Below, one piece after another: positions 17,991 through 26,640 of a DNA stretch of 64,000 nt. Source of the stretch: UBA1952 sp965200035 (lineage in GTDB: Bacteria > Bacteroidota > Bacteroidia > Chitinophagales > Chitinophagaceae); the NCBI GenBank assembly GCA_965200035.1, contig OZ241334.1, positions 2,728,001 through 2,792,000 of the forward strand, read 5' to 3'. Under the pieces are notes generated by a model, which worked only from the letters and a program-made list of their open reading frames with translations, was not told the origin of the DNA and did no database searches. A program made the translations under genes and the position numbers. The stretch's first letter is position 1, and every line of letters begins with the position of its first letter.

Positions 17991-18203
17991 AGTAGCCCGT
18001 AGGGGATATGAACCTTACGAATAAGGTGCTGTATATCAGATACTTGCTTTTTATCTTAAACCGGGTGCCACGAATGACGCGACCAGTTTAATACGTTTAT
18101 TTAAAGAACCTTTTTAGCATTATCGAAAGCCTTTTGCCTGCATCACAATCTTTACATCATGTTCAAGAGCAATTGCATTTCCATATCGGTACAAAGATAC
18201 AAC
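17991..18203. repeat. 213-bp direct repeat, left copy (tRNA-end-like att candidate)
   Basis: Starts with AGTAGCCCGTAGGGG, which on the minus strand reads like the acceptor end of a tRNA (CCCCTACGGGCTACT). After exactly 73 bp a 140-bp block begins with GGTGCCACGAATGACGCGAC. The same two parts with the same 73-bp spacing recur at 29428-29640. The copies are diverged (roughly 70% by eye). A third short copy of the GCCACGAATGACGC core lies at 17944-17960. Minus-strand TATCTTTG at 18192-18199 is promoter-like in this copy and TATTTTTG in the other. Confidence 0.75.
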
Positions 18204-18240
18204 AAGTATTTATTTAAGAGAGGCTTGCCTGTACTTTTTA

Positions 18241-18702
18241 TCAATTTTTAGCTAATAAATAGCTAACCAACCACTCCTTGGGAACTGCTGTATAATTTCC
18301 AACGATCATAAAATCGTTTTCCCAGCTATCATTCATGAAGAAATCTTCAACAATGTGAATGTGGCCATTTTTTACCAATGCTAAATGATATTTTTCTTTA
18401 CAGCGAAGTCCCGTTTGCACTTCATTATAGGATATGATAAATGAATCGTTGGAAGCACTTTTTACTTCAAGCAATTTCCACTTCCCTTCAATGCGATATT
18501 TGATGTCATAACCGCAGGTATCGTCGCGGCCATCTTCATCGCTAAATCCTGAAACCCATTTTACATTTTTTCTACCGTATGCTTGGACTAATGCATCCCT
18601 AACCAACTTTTCAGCTTCTTTACCGGCATGGCGATAATGCTGGTTCATTCGAGGGTCAAATTGCCAATCATATTCTAAAAGTATTCTTGAATGAAGGTAC
18701 AA
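18241..18702 (-). pseudogene. DUF3883 (NO VEIN C-terminal) nuclease-like fragment
   Basis: The open frame encodes up to 153 residues with the DUF3883 motif order: AGKEAEKLV, GYDIKYR, LLEVKSASND, and a hydrophobic YHLALVKNG strand. DUF3883 is a PD-(D/E)xK-like domain usually at the C-terminus of much larger restriction or helicase proteins. Here a stop codon lies two codons before the first usable start (TTG). The next ATG is at 18648, inside the domain boundary. I read it as the 3' remnant of a lost defence-type gene; a short independent gene is less likely. Confidence 0.6.
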
Positions 18703-18705
18703 CGG

Positions 18706-19660
18706 TTAAAGCCCCAGCTGAAAGTAGCAGGGTAAAAACTGAGTTGAAGAATGGTCTATGCGACATTTCAACAAGTAAAGCCTAATGCGGGTGGGCTGGA
18801 CGAAGAAATCATTGTTTAAATCGCCGGTCGGATCGATGGAGTTCTTCAACACCTTTTTATTGCTGATGAGGTGTTTGGGGAAAGCATTATTCAGAAAAAA
18901 ATCGATATTGAACAGCAGGACATAACCGCAGGTATCCATCGATCAGTGGTTACTGGCATGCAGCGTCCGTTTTAGTGCAATATATAGCGTATGTTCCTTT
19001 ACCGGGAAGGTAAATGAGCAGATAGACTTTTCACCGCTGCCTTTTTTGACCAGGACGATCCAGTAGGGTATTTGCCTGGAGGGGGGCACGGTATAGTTCA
19101 CATACGGGATGGCCGTTTCCAGCGGGTCGATCTGGAAATCAAAGGGATGTTTCATCCGCTTATCCATGTCGATGATCTTATCGTCCAGGTATTCCGGTAA
19201 ACCTGCCGGTATTTTTCGAGGACTACAGCATCATCATTAACGGTATAAATCGGGTTGCCGGACATGCATTTGTTGGTTAGTTAAATATAGCAGATTAAGC
19301 GGAGATCTGCTAGGTTTAGTTTTTTGCATCGCAGCGGCATTTGTTCCGGCATCGAAACCCTTGAGGAATATATAATCGATATGTGGGGGAAACAGCGATC
19401 CACCATTGATTTGCAGGTAAATACTGGATAGGATCGCCTGCTTACCGTTAATCTGGTCATATACATGGAAAAGATGGTCAGGCCCTTTCATCAGCTGCAG
19501 CGCATGTTTTTTTACTCGCTAAAAAAGCGGAGTTCATAGTGATCTCTGGATATATAAGTGACCATTAAGCCCTACGCGTGGTTTCTTTGGAGCGCGGTCA
19601 GTTCTTCTTTTTGTGAGTTTTCGGCATAGCAGATCCAGAAGATATGGACCGGCGCGATCG
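18706..19660 (-). pseudogene. Decayed gene of unknown family
   Basis: Successive minus-strand fragments read as one protein broken by frameshifts and stops. LDSIAPVHIFWICYAENSQ leads to a stop, then VTYISRDHYELRFFSE, then MKGPDHLFHVYDQINGKQA, then LDDKIIDMDKRMKHPFDFQ. A stop follows LHASNH before DTCGYVLLFNIDFFLNNAF continues in the same frame. Coding-like composition in each piece and the in-frame continuation support decay of a single gene of about 300 residues. I do not recognise the family. Confidence 0.5.
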
Positions 19661-19879
19661 AATCCAGGATGCCATTTTTGCTATTCAGATCATAAACTGT
19701 AAAATCAAACCGACATTTTTAATGAATGGGTTCGCCATATATCATATATCGGGTATGACGTTAAGAATGTTATATAAATTGAACGTCAAAAGACTTTTTA
19801 CTATTGTCTTATTGGCATTCTATACTTACATTTACTATCTATGAATAGTATACTCATTATGAATGTTTTGAAATTTCAA

Positions 19880-20668
19880 CTACATAGCCCTATGTTTTGA
19901 GGCACGTTTTAACATGGTGTCATACATTCCTTTTACCTTTTCGTCATATTCAACGGGATGATCAAAATTCAATTTGCGGTTTGCCTGCATTTGTTCACCA
20001 CCCCTAAAAACATCGATCTTATGGTCTAAAAGGCCTTCTATAGCGCTTTTTGCCACATTCTCCGGCGCATCCATATTGCTGGCATCTGCAGTTGCCATCA
20101 TTGGTGTATCGGTGGCCGTAGGATAAACCGTCATTACGTGGATAGGGAAATCTTTTAATTCCCGCCGTAGAGCTTCGGAAAATTGTCTTACACCTGCTTT
20201 TGATGCTGCATAAGGAGTATAGAAGGGCATGCCAATAACACCAAGGCCGGAAGAAACATTCATAATTACGGCTTCGTTACTTGCTTTCAGAAGCGGCAGG
20301 GCGTATTTTGTTAACAGGATCAGCGCAGTAACGTTGATGTTTTGCTGAGCAATAATATCCTCATCGCTAATCTGTTCCAAGGGTCCGGCACTTACCACGC
20401 CGGCGTTATTAATCAAAATATCCAGGCTTCCCCATTTCGCCTTGAGTTCTGCAGTAAGACTTTTAATTTTCAGAAGGTCTGCAACATCTCCTTCAAAAAA
20501 GAAAAACGAAGCATGTGGAAATTCCATTTTCAATTTCTTCAGTTTCTCAGGATCACGTCCGATAACGGCGATATCTTTTGCTCCCAAACGATACAGTTCG
20601 CCTATGAGCGCTTTACCAATTCCACTGGAACCTCCCGTTATCAGTATCTTTTTTTCTTCAAAATTCAT
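19880..20668 (-). CDS. Short-chain dehydrogenase/reductase
   Basis: A 262-residue classical SDR. The NAD(P)-binding motif TGGSSGIG is near residue 11, NNAG near 89, the catalytic Ser in NVSSG, and the YAASK catalytic pair after it. The C-terminal PTATDTPMM loop is typical. It is the last gene of a minus-strand series AraC-CMD-peroxiredoxin-SDR with gaps of 58-98 bp. The substrate is unknown. Confidence 0.9.
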   Translation of the reverse strand: MNFEEKKILITGGSSGIGKALIGELYRLGAKDIAVIGRDPEKLKKLKMEFPHASFFFFEGDVADLLKIKSLTAELKAKWGSLDILINNAGVVSAGPLEQISDEDIIAQQNINVTALILLTKYALPLLKASNEAVIMNVSSGLGVIGMPFYTPYAASKAGVRQFSEALRRELKDFPIHVMTVYPTATDTPMMATADASNMDAPENVAKSAIEGLLDHKIDVFRGGEQMQANRKLNFDHPVEYDEKVKGMYDTMLKRASKHRAM

Positions 20669-20726
20669 AGATTGTAGTTTTTAAAAGGATTGATCTTATC
20701 CATGGACGTAGTTTAAGTCCGGAATC

Positions 20727-21386
20727 TTACAAATTTTTTAGGACTGCGAGTATGTCTGCCGGTTCCGCACGCCGGCGGTAATCGGTATTTACAAATGCGA
20801 ATTTAATGATTCCATCAGTGCCGATCACGTAAGTGGCTGGTACAGGCAGTTCGTTAGATGCTACGCCGTTATAAGTTTCCAGCTTATGAAAGTCATTATA
20901 GATTTCCACCAGTTCATCGTTGAGCGTGAAGACAATGTGGAACCGGCGGGCAACCTCATTATTGTAATCAGTTAATACCTCAAACTGCAGATTGTTCTTT
21001 TCTTTAGTGGTTAAAGATTTATCAGGCAACTCAGGCGACAGGGCAACCAATGTCGCTCCCAAGGCTTTGAATTGTGGCAAATAACTTTGCAGGTAACGTA
21101 GTTGGATGTTACAGTAGGGGCACCAACCACCGCGGTACCAGCTCAGCACCACCGGTCCGCTTTTTAATAATTCGGTTAATTTAACAGGATTGCCGGTAGC
21201 GTTGTTCAGTTCGAAGTCTGGCGCTTTGTCACCGACCTTCAGGCCGGTTTGATTGATCGCTTTAATTTCTTCGATGCCATGCTCAAACTTTTGCTGCAGG
21301 CCAGCCGGTGCCTGGGCATTCCAGGATCGCTGAAATTCTGCTAATTGACTGTTCAAGGTAGATTGTGTTGTATCTGGATTGCCCAT
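20727..21386 (-). CDS. Peroxiredoxin-like protein (AhpC/TSA family)
   Basis: A 219-residue redoxin with an N-terminal helical extension of about 50 residues. The core begins at GDKAPDFELNN. The active site is WYRGGWCPYCN, a CxxC rather than the lone peroxidatic Cys of classical AhpC, as in many peroxiredoxin-like proteins. It lies between the CMD-family gene and the SDR gene in the same direction, so peroxide or electrophile detoxification is a sensible guess. Confidence 0.88.
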   Translation of the reverse strand: MGNPDTTQSTLNSQLAEFQRSWNAQAPAGLQQKFEHGIEEIKAINQTGLKVGDKAPDFELNNATGNPVKLTELLKSGPVVLSWYRGGWCPYCNIQLRYLQSYLPQFKALGATLVALSPELPDKSLTTKEKNNLQFEVLTDYNNEVARRFHIVFTLNDELVEIYNDFHKLETYNGVASNELPVPATYVIGTDGIIKFAFVNTDYRRRAEPADILAVLKNL

Positions 21387-21449
21387 GGGTGCTTTTATAA
21401 AATGATAAAGAAAAGTTAAGGGAGATAGCGAGCCACCTCCCTTCTATAA

Positions 21450-21998
21450 TTAAGCTGTTGCTGTTTCCAGTTCAGGCGCTAAAGGCCAGTCCACCGGAAT
21501 GTCGGTCAGCGCGTGCAGGTAGTTGGTGATGATCTTATCACCGATCACTATCACCACGTCGATCAGGTTTTCTTCGGTATAACCTGCAGTAAAGAAGTTG
21601 TCTACGATCTCTGCGCTTGCATGGCCCCGGTTTTCCGTGGTGCTTTTCACCAGTTTGGCTAAAGCATCCAGTTTAGGATCAAAGCTGATATTGGCCCGGC
21701 GGATGTCAAGGATCTGCTCATCAGTAAAGCCGTTCATTTTGGCGAACTGTGTATGCGCGCTCAGGCAATAGGCACATTTATTCACTTGGCTTACCACTAA
21801 GTTGATCACTTCACGCTCTTTGGCACGAATTGATGACTTTCTGTTTTGCAGGGCCAGGTAATCACCTAAAGCCGTTTCCGAATGCGCGAGTATCGCGTAC
21901 AGGTTTGGCACGAAGCCCACCATGCCGTTCAGTTTATCAAAAATGCCTTGGTTAGCCGGAGACACTTGTTCTTTGGTAGGAATTTGGAAATTTTTCAT
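21450..21998 (-). CDS. AhpD/carboxymuconolactone-decarboxylase family protein
   Basis: A 182-residue all-helical protein with the AhpD-type motif CAYCLSAHTQFAK (CxxC plus His). Such proteins serve as alkylhydroperoxidase-like thiol enzymes, and the adjacent peroxiredoxin fits as partner. Upstream, a promoter-like TTTG followed by a palindrome lies 18-45 bp before the start codon, so the gene may head its own transcript. Confidence 0.9.
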   Translation of the reverse strand: MKNFQIPTKEQVSPANQGIFDKLNGMVGFVPNLYAILAHSETALGDYLALQNRKSSIRAKEREVINLVVSQVNKCAYCLSAHTQFAKMNGFTDEQILDIRRANISFDPKLDALAKLVKSTTENRGHASAEIVDNFFTAGYTEENLIDVVIVIGDKIITNYLHALTDIPVDWPLAPELETATA

Positions 21999-22015
21999 TG
22001 CTGTCTTTATTTATA

Positions 22016-22043
22016 TTGTATCGTTATCGTTTAACGATACAAA
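22016..22043 (-). promoter_or_regulatory. Inverted-repeat operator overlapping a promoter
   Basis: TTGTATCGTT and AACGATACAA form perfect 10-bp arms with a 7-bp spacer. On the minus strand TTTG at its upstream edge could be the -33 element, with TACAATAT 19 bp later as a weak -7 element. The repeat would therefore sit inside the promoter of the AhpD-like gene, as a repressor site would. Confidence 0.55.
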
Positions 22044-22096
22044 GGTGCGGCAGCGAACGGGCCTAATGAATAGAGAGACTTCCCGGCAGCATGTAA

Positions 22097-22960
22097 CTAT
22101 TTCCCGGAACTCAAGGACGGTTTTGTATTCCGGAAATCGGATGGTGATAATCCGGTTTGCTTTTTAAAGAAATTACTGAAATAGGCCGCGTCATCGTATC
22201 CAAGGTCGTAAGCGATCTCTTTCGCGGATTTATCCGTGTATAGGAGCAGACGTTTCGCTTCCAGGATGATCCGTTCCTGAATGACCGCCAGCGGCGATTT
22301 GTGGTTGTAGAGCGCAAAGTAATTGGCCAGCGTTTTAGGCGATCTGTTGAGCTGGTCGGCATAGAACTGCACCGTATGATGTTTGCGGTAATTGTTCTCC
22401 ACCATCAGGTTATAATTACGCAGGACATCCAGCTTGTCGTCCGTCAGGGCCTGCTTAGTGAGGTATTGTTTTTTAGCCAGCCGGGTAATGATGATAATGA
22501 GCCGTTTCAGGATCATCTGCAGCATGTCCCGCTGGATCAGGTCCCGGTCCTCAAACTCCTCGATAAATACCTGGAGCAGCAGGTCCATCTTTTTTTGCTG
22601 CTGCTCGTCCAGTGTAATAAACATCGTATCGGTCGAGCCGTAAAACAGGAAGCCGACGCAACTTACTTCTTTATCGTGATCCACGATGCAGTAAAAGTTC
22701 CGGTTATACTGCCAGGCGATAATTTGTTCCGGCTTCTCAAAGGTGAATGTCTGGTTGACCATGAGCGGCAGTATGGTTTCCGTCGGGAACGTATGAGCAA
22801 TGCCATCTATAGTAACTACTTGCCCGGGGCCGTTATTCCATGCGATCGTTAAGAACTTGTCTTTACGGTCCCGCTGGAAGAACAGGCGGTCAAAACCGGC
22901 TTCGTGCAGCGTCAGGTGCAGCTCGCCTGCTGAAACGGGGTCGGTATAGTGAAGCTTCAT
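22097..22960 (-). CDS. AraC-family transcriptional regulator
   Basis: A 287-residue regulator. The N-terminal half is an effector/cupin-like domain. The C-terminal two helix-turn-helix motifs include AKEIAYDLGYDDAAYFSNFF and KKQTGLSPSDFR, both typical of AraC/XylS proteins. It lies upstream of and co-directional with the AhpD-like, peroxiredoxin and SDR genes and probably controls them. Confidence 0.92.
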   Translation of the reverse strand: MKLHYTDPVSAGELHLTLHEAGFDRLFFQRDRKDKFLTIAWNNGPGQVVTIDGIAHTFPTETILPLMVNQTFTFEKPEQIIAWQYNRNFYCIVDHDKEVSCVGFLFYGSTDTMFITLDEQQQKKMDLLLQVFIEEFEDRDLIQRDMLQMILKRLIIIITRLAKKQYLTKQALTDDKLDVLRNYNLMVENNYRKHHTVQFYADQLNRSPKTLANYFALYNHKSPLAVIQERIILEAKRLLLYTDKSAKEIAYDLGYDDAAYFSNFFKKQTGLSPSDFRNTKPSLSSGK

Positions 22961-22967
22961 AAAATGA

Positions 22968-22985
22968 CGATATTATACAATATCG
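22968..22985 (-). promoter_or_regulatory. 18-bp palindrome upstream of AraC gene
   Basis: CGATATT-ATAC-AATATCG is a near-perfect palindrome ending 7 bp from the AraC start codon. On the minus strand it follows directly after TTTG, the same layout as the 22016-22043 site. Autoregulation is a possibility. Confidence 0.45.
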
Positions 22986-23005
22986 CAAATGTAGTTAAAC
23001 CAAGT

Positions 23006-23357
23006 CTAAGCGGGAATGATCCTGTTTTCGCGAAGCTGCTCAAATACCCGTTTAAAGGATTCAAAACTGTCCAACTGCATTTCCTGGAAGCCGGCCCGGC
23101 GCAGTTTATTCACGTCGAAAAAAGCATCATGCTGATTGTTGAAAATAAAATCCCCGAAATCCCAGTGAACGAGCTTACCCAACTCATGCCCGGTTAATTG
23201 GTACTTATCGGTCATTTACTACCATAATTCTTCTTTGTCACTCATATAAGCAGTTAAAGAAAAAGTTTGCGGTTCCGCTACCGGAATACCGAAGTAAGCG
23301 CCGAATTTTGGCCACAGTTCTTTCCAGCTTTTATCCCTGATTGTCTGCGTTCGCTCT
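23006..23357 (-). pseudogene. 3' remnant of a PRISE-like SDR gene
   Basis: Minus-strand translation gives WKELWPKFGAYFGIPVAEPQ, then two in-frame stops after KEELW, then MTDKYQLTGHELGKLVHWDF to a natural stop. This order (W-x-x-LWPxFxxYFG, LVxWxFGDF, FFDxxKLRRAGF, then a final RIIPA) matches the C-terminus of progesterone-5-beta-reductase-like (PRISE) SDRs. The Rossmann N-terminal half is missing and a stop precedes the homologous part. It is a dead fragment. Confidence 0.65.
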
Positions 23358-23503
23358 CAAGTTTTGTTGTTTAGCTTTCATTTTGCCTTTCCGTGAATTG
23401 TCCATTTAATTCCGTGAACTGTTCTAATATGACTTTTGATTAATGCCGACCTTTGTCTGACAAGTTTAATAAAACTTATCCGGTTAATTAAATCATAAAA
23501 GAT

Positions 23504-24694
23504 ATGAATGCAGTACAAAATAAATCAACAGAACAAATAAGTGTAGTCATTATAGGGGCTGGTGTATCTGGACTTACGCTCGCTACTTTCTTAAAAAAAT
23601 CGGGCGTCAGCGTTATAGTACTAGAACGCCGTGATCGCGGCTATATTGAAATGCGTCAGCGTGCAGGTGTCGTGGATGCACGAGCGGTCCGAATGTTTGA
23701 GCAATGGGGCCTGGCGGATAAACTGCTGGCCGGACCAGTTGCGCAAACCATTGAATACCGTTTAAATGGTGAACGACGTTTATTTGAAGCTGAGGCAGAA
23801 AACGGTATTCACAGCAAGTTCTGCACTCAGCAGATGCTCGTTAATAACCTTTTGAAAGAGTTGATCGATGTCATGTCCGGTGATGTACGCTTCCATGTTA
23901 CTGAAATCCATATTCATAACGATGAACACAAACGACCGATGATCACCTATGCTGATGCTACCGGTACACATCAGATAAATTGCGACTATATTATTGGAGC
24001 TGATGCTGATAAAGGTATAAGTAGGGCTTCCATACCGGCGAATGTACTGACTGCGTACAGCTTTGAATTCGGTTATGCCTGGCTGGCAGCGCTAGTGGAA
24101 GCACCGGTAACGGGTCATCCGATTATGGCCGTCAGTAATCATGGATTTGCAGGGCAGCTTCCCAGAGGGCCGCAACGCAGCAGGTATTACCTACAGTGCA
24201 AACTAGGTGATGGGCCGCAGGACTGGCCGGATGAACGGCTCTGGGACGAGATCAGGTTAAGACTGGGTGACCCAACCATTCAGAATGCCCAGGTTCACAA
24301 CATCGAATTTGTGCCGTTCCGATCCATGGTATATGCACCGATGCAGTATCGTAATTTATATTTAATTGGCGATGCAGCGCATATGGTACCGCCGGTAAGT
24401 GCCAAAGGGATGAATCTTAGTCTCTTTGATGCAGATATCCTGGCGAAGGCTCTAGTCGCTGCGATCAGTGATAACGACCGGACCGGTTTAGATAACTACT
24501 CGGATACAGTCTTGCCGCACATTTGGAACTACCAGGATTATGCGGTCTGGATGGCAGATACGATGCACGATGCCGGTGACCCTTCACAACATGGCACATT
24601 TCGGCAAATGACCGCCCGCGCCCGTTTAAATAATCTGTTCCATTCGCCTACAGCGGCACGCTTGCATACCGAGTACCTTCAGGGAATGAATTAA
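23504..24694 (+). CDS. FAD-dependent aromatic monooxygenase, 4-hydroxybenzoate 3-hydroxylase (PobA)-like
   Basis: A 396-residue flavoprotein of group A. The Rossmann motif IIGAGVSGLTLA is near residue 17, and MRQRAGVVDARAV matches the PobA-type RAG loop. A DADKGISR stretch aligns with the NADPH/FAD DG motif, where the usual DG is altered to DAD. The FAD-ribityl motif GDAAHMVPPVSAKGMN is near 290. Length agrees with PobA (about 394). The 4-hydroxybenzoate substrate is not certain because binding residues cannot be checked by eye. An AraC gene follows 43 bp later in the same direction. Confidence 0.8.
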   Translation: MNAVQNKSTEQISVVIIGAGVSGLTLATFLKKSGVSVIVLERRDRGYIEMRQRAGVVDARAVRMFEQWGLADKLLAGPVAQTIEYRLNGERRLFEAEAENGIHSKFCTQQMLVNNLLKELIDVMSGDVRFHVTEIHIHNDEHKRPMITYADATGTHQINCDYIIGADADKGISRASIPANVLTAYSFEFGYAWLAALVEAPVTGHPIMAVSNHGFAGQLPRGPQRSRYYLQCKLGDGPQDWPDERLWDEIRLRLGDPTIQNAQVHNIEFVPFRSMVYAPMQYRNLYLIGDAAHMVPPVSAKGMNLSLFDADILAKALVAAISDNDRTGLDNYSDTVLPHIWNYQDYAVWMADTMHDAGDPSQHGTFRQMTARARLNNLFHSPTAARLHTEYLQGMN

Positions 24695-24737
24695 ATAATT
24701 GTGGGATTATTAAATGATTTTTCAACTAATTTAGTCT

Positions 24738-25592
24738 GTGCCTAAAAAAGAAACTATACCGGTACATCGGATGGATGACTGGCTTGCCGGTGTCTATCTG
24801 AAATCCTTCGACAAGGTGAAAGGATTCGGGCCGTCCTATGAAATATCGGAAGCGCACCGTCATGATTTTTATTACCTGGTGTTACTCGACGAAGGCGAAA
24901 TGGAACTGGAAGTTGACTTTCAAGCCATTAAGCTTGGTGACCATTCGCTTTTTCTTTCCTATCCCGGACAGGTTCACCGTATCACTTCAGCCAGCCTGAA
25001 AAAAGGCTGGTTTTTAGCTTTTGATCCTGCTATCATTGATAAACTGTTAAAGGATACTTTGGATCAATGCCTTTCTGAAGTTATGATTTTATCCCTGACA
25101 TCTTATAAATCAGCGAACTTATCCGATTTAACTGGGCAATTAGAGAATGTGTACCGTGGGCATAATGAACGTTTTCATCAAAACATCATTCATGCTATGG
25201 TCATAGCATTAATTTACCAGGTGGCCGCCGCTTACCTCGCCAGGGAACAAATTGAATTTGAAAAGCATCCGGCCCGTAGCGTGGAGATTTGCAAAACATT
25301 CAAACAGATACTTCGCCAGCATTTTAAAACGATGAAAAGGCCATCCTTATTTGCAGCCAGGATGAACATTAGCGTCAGCCACCTGAACGATACCGTCAGT
25401 TCCGTCACCGGGTTTCCGGTAACCTATTTTATACAGCAGGAAACGATGCGTGAGGCGCAACGCCTGTTGCGTTATTCAAATCTTTCCATTAAGGAGATCG
25501 CTCAATTCCTTGGGTTTGATGATCCGCAATACTTCAGCCGCTTATTCAGTAAGGTGATAGGTTGTGCTCCCAGTGCCTTCCGAAAAACATAA
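24738..25592 (+). CDS. AraC-family regulator (PobR-like context)
   Basis: A 284-residue AraC regulator starting with GTG at 24738. Residues about 35-110 are a cupin effector domain (EAHRHDFYYLVLLDEGEMEL). The C-terminal DNA-binding domain has IKEIAQFLGFDDPQYFSRLF. It is encoded just after the PobA-like gene, and AraC-type PobR regulators control pobA in several bacteria, so local control is likely. Confidence 0.9.
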   Translation: MPKKETIPVHRMDDWLAGVYLKSFDKVKGFGPSYEISEAHRHDFYYLVLLDEGEMELEVDFQAIKLGDHSLFLSYPGQVHRITSASLKKGWFLAFDPAIIDKLLKDTLDQCLSEVMILSLTSYKSANLSDLTGQLENVYRGHNERFHQNIIHAMVIALIYQVAAAYLAREQIEFEKHPARSVEICKTFKQILRQHFKTMKRPSLFAARMNISVSHLNDTVSSVTGFPVTYFIQQETMREAQRLLRYSNLSIKEIAQFLGFDDPQYFSRLFSKVIGCAPSAFRKT

Positions 25593-25900
25593 AGGCACAT
25601 CAACCAACAAGCATCTTTGATTATTAATTAATCATTAATACTGATGAAAATTCTATAGAATCAACAGATAGTAATCAGCGTATTGCGCTTGGCGGAAGCG
25701 CCAATCAAGGCTCATGGAACAAGATATCGAAGGAATTTGCCGCAAAGATTACACCGTTTATGTCAGTTTACTTACCCCGGATAAAGGCGAGAAAGCTGCC
25801 GCATCAATTGGAAAAAACTCAATCGAATCGCCATTGGTTGGACTTGTCATCCTCACCACAATTAACGTATATTTGAAATCTCACTTTTATTAATGGTGAT
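25593..25900. other. Intergenic with no intact gene
   Basis: A 308-bp stretch between convergent genes. A short plus-strand reading (GSWNKISKEFAAKITPFM and so on) looks weakly coding but has no start context and no known family, so it may be another gene scrap. No clear terminator hairpin was found. Confidence 0.4.
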
Positions 25901-26572
25901 TTAAAAATACTTTTTCATGTTCTCCAGTACAATTTCAAATCCGGCGACAACCATGTGAGCCCCGTCAAACGTGAGTTTTCTTTTTAAATTTCCGTCAGTA
26001 TCCATTAAACCTGCGTTTACATTTATGAATTGATAACCGTTCTTTTTAGCCAGTTGTTCAACCTTGCAATTTGCTGCTTCCAACAGTGCATTCGAACGAT
26101 GAGCATAAAACTGATCATGTTCTTTCTCTTCTTCTCCGAAATTCGTTGAAGTATTAATTGGGTAATAGGCCATCACATAAACCTCTGTTTCCGGTAACCG
26201 AGTTTTGATCTCCCGTAAAATCTCATCATAATTTTTAATGAAAATAGATTCCGGAACATTAAAGCCAATATCGTTAGAGCCGATATTGATGAAAATTTTG
26301 CTTGGCGCCAAGTCAAAGATCAACTTATCTATATGTTTAAGCAAATCTTGTGTTGTTGTCGCCCTTACTCCCCGGTTGTAGATGACTTTATCTAAATTCA
26401 GATTTTTCTGTAGCTGATCAATCGGAAAAGTCTCCATTAATGATGAGCCAACAAAAAGGATTTGTCCTTTTTTGGCCGTTTGGTTATCTTTAACATATCT
26501 ATTCCGAATGTCGTTTTGAAAATCTACAATTTCTGGATGCAGGTTTGTAAGTTTGATTGTATTCTCTGGCAT
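25901..26572 (-). CDS. SGNH/GDSL hydrolase
   Basis: A 223-residue esterase-type protein. Block I is FVGSSLMETFP, with a GSS variant of the GDSL Ser. Block III is INIGSNDIG with the oxyanion Asn. Block V is TFDGAHMV with the catalytic Asp and His. No signal peptide, so cytosolic. It starts 68 bp after the TetX-like monooxygenase gene and is probably co-transcribed. The ester substrate is unknown. Confidence 0.88.
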   Translation of the reverse strand: MPENTIKLTNLHPEIVDFQNDIRNRYVKDNQTAKKGQILFVGSSLMETFPIDQLQKNLNLDKVIYNRGVRATTTQDLLKHIDKLIFDLAPSKIFINIGSNDIGFNVPESIFIKNYDEILREIKTRLPETEVYVMAYYPINTSTNFGEEEKEHDQFYAHRSNALLEAANCKVEQLAKKNGYQFINVNAGLMDTDGNLKRKLTFDGAHMVVAGFEIVLENMKKYF

Positions 26573-26640
26573 GATATCTTATTATTCATTTACAATTAAA
26601 AATTGAACTGTTCTGATCTTCGTTTGGCATGCCCAAATCG

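Noticed and set aside
19644..19844. 66-codon plus-strand frame
   Set aside because: AT-rich chance frame in a decayed region, opposite to the pseudogene.
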